A DNA stretch of 10,374 nucleotides, taken from NCBI GenBank assembly GCA_003521815.1, contig DPHE01000078.1, positions 80,830 through 91,203 of the forward strand, given 5' to 3'. The position numbers were made by a program, and so were the translations under genes. Below the pieces are notes generated by a model, which saw nothing but the letters and a program-made list of their open reading frames with translations, was not told the DNA's origin and ran no database searches. This stretch comes from Colwellia sp. GTDB lineage: Bacteria > Pseudomonadota > Gammaproteobacteria > Enterobacterales > Alteromonadaceae. The stretch's first letter is position 1; every line of letters starts with the position of its first letter. Below are positions 7,725 to 10,374 of this stretch, piece by piece.

Positions 7725-8559
7725 CTTGAGTGCCTTCGCTTATTTTTATACTCTGATCGTGTGGCAATGAGAAAAATATTCTAGGTTTTTTCGAAGAGGG
7801 ATCTTGCCCGGTTGCTCTTTGCTCGACTTGGCAAGGTAACTTAAACACGGAACTTAACTGTGACTCGGTTAGTACGTCAATAGGATTGCCATCAGCAATT
7901 AATTGACCTTGATTGAGCAGTAATATGCGTTGGCAATATTGACTAGCTAAATTGAGATCATGCACTGTCATGATCACAGTAACGTTTAGCCGCTTAACTA
8001 AGTCTAATATTTGGTGCTGATAATAAACATCTAAGTGGTTCGTCGGCTCATCTAAAATTAGAATTTGTGCTTGTTGTACCAAAGCTCGAGCAATTAATAC
8101 CCGTTGTTGCTCGCCGCCAGAGAGTTGCTTAAACGTCATTTTTTCAGCACTAACCAAACCTACTTTAACCAGTGCACGGTTTATTTGCGCTTTATCATGA
8201 TCATCATCTAACGCGAATAAACCTTTATGCGGTAACAAGCCCATTTTAACTATGTCGATAACGGTTAATGAAAATATGGCTTCTGCTTTTTGTGCCACAA
8301 GGGCAAAATGTTGGGCGAGTTGTTTAGGACTATAAGATTTGATTTTTTTATTATTGAGATAGACAGAACCGTTAAGTACAGCGCCGCGAATATTTTGTTG
8401 CTGATTGGTGATACAACGTAGCAGGCTAGTTTTACCGGCGCCGTTAGGACCAATAATACCAATAACTTCTCCTTTATTTACGTTAAAAGAGATGTTTTTT
8501 AAAATGCTTGTAGTGTTAATTGTCCAGCTGAGCTGATCAACCTGTAATTGTATTGGCAT
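7717..8559 (-). CDS. btuD: Vitamin B12 ABC transporter ATP-binding protein BtuD
   Basis: Cytoplasmic ATPase that powers BtuC. I take the ATG at 8559 (280 residues); an in-frame TTG at 8586 would add nine residues that do not look like the family N-terminus, and neither start has a strong Shine-Dalgarno. All ABC motifs are intact: Walker A GPNGAGKTS at 37-45, Q-loop Gln at 90, signature LSGGEQQ at 146-152, Walker B ILILDE at 166-171, and switch His at 200 in TVHDLN. It is about 25-30 residues longer than E. coli BtuD (249) and typical FecE/HmuV-type ATPases; the extra part is a polar C-terminal tail after about residue 245. It is the first gene of the btuDCRF run and lies about 60 bases after a riboswitch-like leader. 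Confidence 0.92.
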   Translation of the reverse strand: MPIQLQVDQLSWTINTTSILKNISFNVNKGEVIGIIGPNGAGKTSLLRCITNQQQNIRGAVLNGSVYLNNKKIKSYSPKQLAQHFALVAQKAEAIFSLTVIDIVKMGLLPHKGLFALDDDHDKAQINRALVKVGLVSAEKMTFKQLSGGEQQRVLIARALVQQAQILILDEPTNHLDVYYQHQILDLVKRLNVTVIMTVHDLNLASQYCQRILLLNQGQLIADGNPIDVLTESQLSSVFKLPCQVEQRATGQDPSSKKPRIFFSLPHDQSIKISEGTQDE

Positions 8560-8620
8560 AGTGTTCTGGTGTTTTCCCGCACGCAAAATAGTCGTTGATG
8601 ATTGTGAGTGTATTTATAAC

Positions 8621-8752
8621 AGGCTAGATATCTGACTTATCGTTTTTTATTATTTCACATTCAAATAAAATAACGATTTACAGTTGCGGGTACAGTTGAG
8701 GAATTCTTTATTGCGACTATTGAGTCGAGTAAAGGCACCTCATTTCCTAGCT
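8621..8752 (-). ncRNA. Probable divergent or degenerate cobalamin riboswitch in the btuD leader
   Basis: Read on the minus strand, the pieces of the B12 aptamer occur in the right order. These are GCTAG (8747-8751) for P1 with CTAGC (8623-8627), GGTGCC (8734-8739), a 5-bp hairpin CGACT/AGTCG (8714-8727), and CTGTACCCGCAACTGTAA (8678-8695), which matches the B12 box of the btuB riboswitch at about 15 of 19 positions. Directly after comes a hairpin closed by ATCGTT/AACGAT (8639-8677) and then AAGTCAGATATCTAGCCT (8621-8638), in the place of the 3' conserved box. A convincing P5/L5 hairpin is absent: only GAATTCC remains near 8700. It could be a working variant or a decayed copy. It lies about 60 bases before btuD, the expected place. 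Confidence 0.62.
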
Positions 8753-8761
8753 AAGAATGGG

Positions 8762-8790
8762 AGTTTATGCTGATATAATATTATTAGCAA
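8762..8790 (-). promoter_or_regulatory. Candidate sigma-70 promoter for the btuDCRF genes
   Basis: On the minus strand, TTGCTA (8785-8790) and TAAACT (8762-8767) are separated by exactly 17 bases; each matches four of six consensus bases. Initiation about seven bases downstream would place the transcript start just before the riboswitch-like leader. The region is AT-rich and other pairings are possible, for example TTGATA near 8820. Confidence 0.35.
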
Positions 8791-8958
8791 GCTTTAGATG
8801 TTTAGATGGCTATTCGTTTTTATCAAGCAAAAACAGATTGAACGTATTGTTTAATAAATATGGGGGTTGAAATTATTGGTATTATTTGACGATAACTTAT
8901 CTCAGTGTGCTTATCTTCACCACAAAGAAAGGCACTAAGGCATCGAGATATGATATTT

Positions 8959-8989
8959 GTAGCCTAGCTAAAAATTTTTAGTTGGCTAC
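8959..8989. terminator. Inverted repeat downstream of the helicase gene, possible terminator
   Basis: GTAGCC (8959-8964) pairs with GGCTAC (8984-8989) and encloses the perfect 14-base palindrome CTAAAAATTTTTAG (8968-8981), with a small asymmetry between. It begins 13 bases after the helicase stop on the minus strand. What follows on that strand is only AAATATC, not a clear T-run, so termination is plausible but unproven. I saw no ORF of note between the helicase stop and about 8790. Confidence 0.45.
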
Positions 8990-9002
8990 TTTATACCTAT
9001 CC

Positions 9003-10220
9003 TTATTTTCTTTTTTTTCTTGTACTATTCGTTCGGTTAGTTTTATTTAGCTTTTTTTTGACTTCTTTAGGCACTTTTGAAAACGCTTTATGGAAAGGCT
9101 GTTCTGTAACAACAGGAATGATTTGTCCTATGCTATTTTCGATATTAATTAATTGTCTTATATCATTCTCTACAGCAAATGAAATGGCCATTCCACTTTT
9201 ACCGGCACGAGCAGTTCGCCCTATACGGTGTATGTAGTTTCTTGGATCTTCAGGAAGGTTATAGTTAATGACTAAAGTAATATTATCAACATCAATTCCG
9301 CGAGCAGCAACATCAGTTGCAACTAATACTCTTAGATTAGAATCTTTAAAATTTTGTAACGCTTCCTCTCTAACGGCTTGCGTTTTACCACTGTGAAGGC
9401 TAGCAGCAGTTATTGATGCTTTTTCTAGTGCTTTAACAATGATATCAGCTCCATACTTTGTTTTACAAAAAATGAGCACTTTTTCAAAGTCAGGCTTTTG
9501 CAGGATATTAAAGAGTAAAGGTATTTTATTTGCTTTTTCAAGGTGGTATACACTTTGATTAACCAAGTCGATAGTAACTGTTTCAGCCGTAATTTGAATT
9601 TTTATTGGATCCGTTAATATTGCTTCTGCAAGTACCTCTATTTCAGCTGGCATAGTCGCTGAAAACAATAGTGTTTGTCGGTTCTTTGGCAGTTTAGATA
9701 TGATGCTTTGAACATCATTAAAAAACCCCATATCAAGCATTGTATCTGCTTCATCTAACACAAATACTTCTAACGCCTTAAAATGTATATCGCCCGTTTC
9801 AATTAAATCCAATAACCTTCCAGGGGTGGCCACTAAAATATCAAGCCCAAGTACGATAGAGTCAACTTGACCTTGTCTTCCTACACCACCATAAACAACC
9901 TTAGTTTTGAGCTCTAAACCCTCAGCGTAGTCATCAATATTTTGCATTATTTGCGAGGCAAGCTCTCTCGTCGGCGTGAGTATGAGCGAACGCGTGTTCT
10001 TGGCTTTGATGTCAATTTTATTTCGTCCAAAATTATTGATAATAGGCAATGAAAAGGCCGCTGTTTTTCCTGTTCCTGTTTGCGCTATACCAAGAAGGTC
10101 ATTCCCATTAATAAGAGCTGGGATGCATTCTTTTTGGATCGGTGTAGGCTGTTTATAGCCTTTAAGACTAAGACGGTCACTAATTGACTCTAAAAGTGAA
10201 AATTCTTTAAATTCTGACAT
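9003..10220 (-). CDS. DEAD-box ATP-dependent RNA helicase, RhlE-like
   Basis: ATP-dependent RNA helicase of the kind that acts in ribosome assembly, RNA decay or cold adaptation. From the ATG at 10220 it has 405 residues; an in-frame TTG at 10244 would add eight with no better ribosome site. All superfamily 2 motifs are present: Q motif GYKQPTPIQ (21-29), motif I AQTGTGKT (46-53), Ia PTRELA (83-88), Ib TPGR (132-135), DEAD (156-159), SAT (187-189), IV LIFCK (249-253), V ATDVAARGIDVD (301-312) and VI HRIGRTARAG (331-340). A short Lys/Arg-rich tail (from about 382) probably aids RNA binding. DEAD..MLDMGF and the compact length favour RhlE-like over DeaD/CsdA, SrmB or DbpA. It appears to be a single-gene unit unrelated to the B12 genes. 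Confidence 0.93.
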   Translation of the reverse strand: MSEFKEFSLLESISDRLSLKGYKQPTPIQKECIPALINGNDLLGIAQTGTGKTAAFSLPIINNFGRNKIDIKAKNTRSLILTPTRELASQIMQNIDDYAEGLELKTKVVYGGVGRQGQVDSIVLGLDILVATPGRLLDLIETGDIHFKALEVFVLDEADTMLDMGFFNDVQSIISKLPKNRQTLLFSATMPAEIEVLAEAILTDPIKIQITAETVTIDLVNQSVYHLEKANKIPLLFNILQKPDFEKVLIFCKTKYGADIIVKALEKASITAASLHSGKTQAVREEALQNFKDSNLRVLVATDVAARGIDVDNITLVINYNLPEDPRNYIHRIGRTARAGKSGMAISFAVENDIRQLINIENSIGQIIPVVTEQPFHKAFSKVPKEVKKKLNKTNRTNSTRKKRK

Positions 10221-10253
10221 GCGGGCTCGGTATTCTTTAATCAATAGCCTATT

Positions 10254-10282
10254 ATTCTAACAGAATGCTTTAACATATTTAA
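10254..10282 (-). promoter_or_regulatory. Weak candidate promoter for the helicase gene
   Basis: On the minus strand TAGAAT (10254-10259) is a five-of-six match to a -10 box and lies 17 bases from TTAAAT (10277-10282), a poor -35. The -10 overlaps a small inverted repeat, ATTCT/AGAAT, at 10254-10266. No gene was recognised from 10245 to the window end. Confidence 0.25.
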
Positions 10283-10374
10283 GACGTATTCATGATGACT
10301 GTTGCTGACGAGTCCCCACAAAAAATCTCATAAAAGCATAGTTCAGGAACCAAGTGCTCTGACTCCTTGATTTT

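Noticed and set aside
8560..8586. TTG start for btuD giving nine extra residues
   Set aside because: No Shine-Dalgarno, and the added residues do not resemble an ABC ATPase N-terminus; the ATG at 8559 fits the family.
8753..9002. Possible small gene in the btuD-helicase spacer
   Set aside because: No open frame with a start, ribosome site and protein-like composition could be seen; the spacer holds only regulatory-looking sequence.
10221..10244. TTG start for the helicase
   Set aside because: The ATG at 10220 gives the usual short lead-in to the Q motif, and the TTG has no better ribosome site.
10295..10330. CTGACGAG resembling a hammerhead ribozyme core
   Set aside because: The invariant CUGAUGA is not matched and no GAAA segment or three-stem arrangement could be built around it.

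Overview
The window reads as chromosomal DNA of an AT-rich marine-type gammaproteobacterium. The protein sequences and gene style resemble Alteromonadales such as the Colwellia/Thalassotalea group; this is an inference from protein flavour and was not searched. No mobile element, CRISPR array, tRNA or rRNA was seen.

Layout. Positions 2-3013 (+) hold most of an RND-family inner-membrane efflux transporter whose N-terminus lies off the left edge. It converges on a minus-strand block, and a strong 17-bp hairpin at 3062-3099 sits between the two and probably terminates both. The minus-strand block, in transcription order, is btuD (ABC ATPase), btuC (permease), btuR/cobO (corrinoid adenosyltransferase), btuF (periplasmic binding protein), a canonical cobalamin riboswitch, and btuB (TonB-dependent outer-membrane receptor). 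Upstream of btuD lies a gap of about 440 bases, and beyond it a minus-strand RhlE-like DEAD-box RNA helicase (9003-10220).

How it works together. BtuB takes B12 across the outer membrane using TonB energy, BtuF captures it in the periplasm, BtuC2D2 imports it, and BtuR adenosylates it to coenzyme B12. Coenzyme B12 is the expected ligand that closes the loop through the riboswitch in front of btuB.

The most interesting point is the btuD leader (about 8621-8752, minus strand). It carries recognisable pieces of the cobalamin riboswitch consensus in the right order: GGTGCC, the CCCGCAAC core box, a hairpin directly after it, and an AAGTC box. The P5/L5 hairpin is weak or missing. It looks like a second, divergent or decaying B12 riboswitch in the same locus, so receptor and transporter may be controlled by two differently built sensors.
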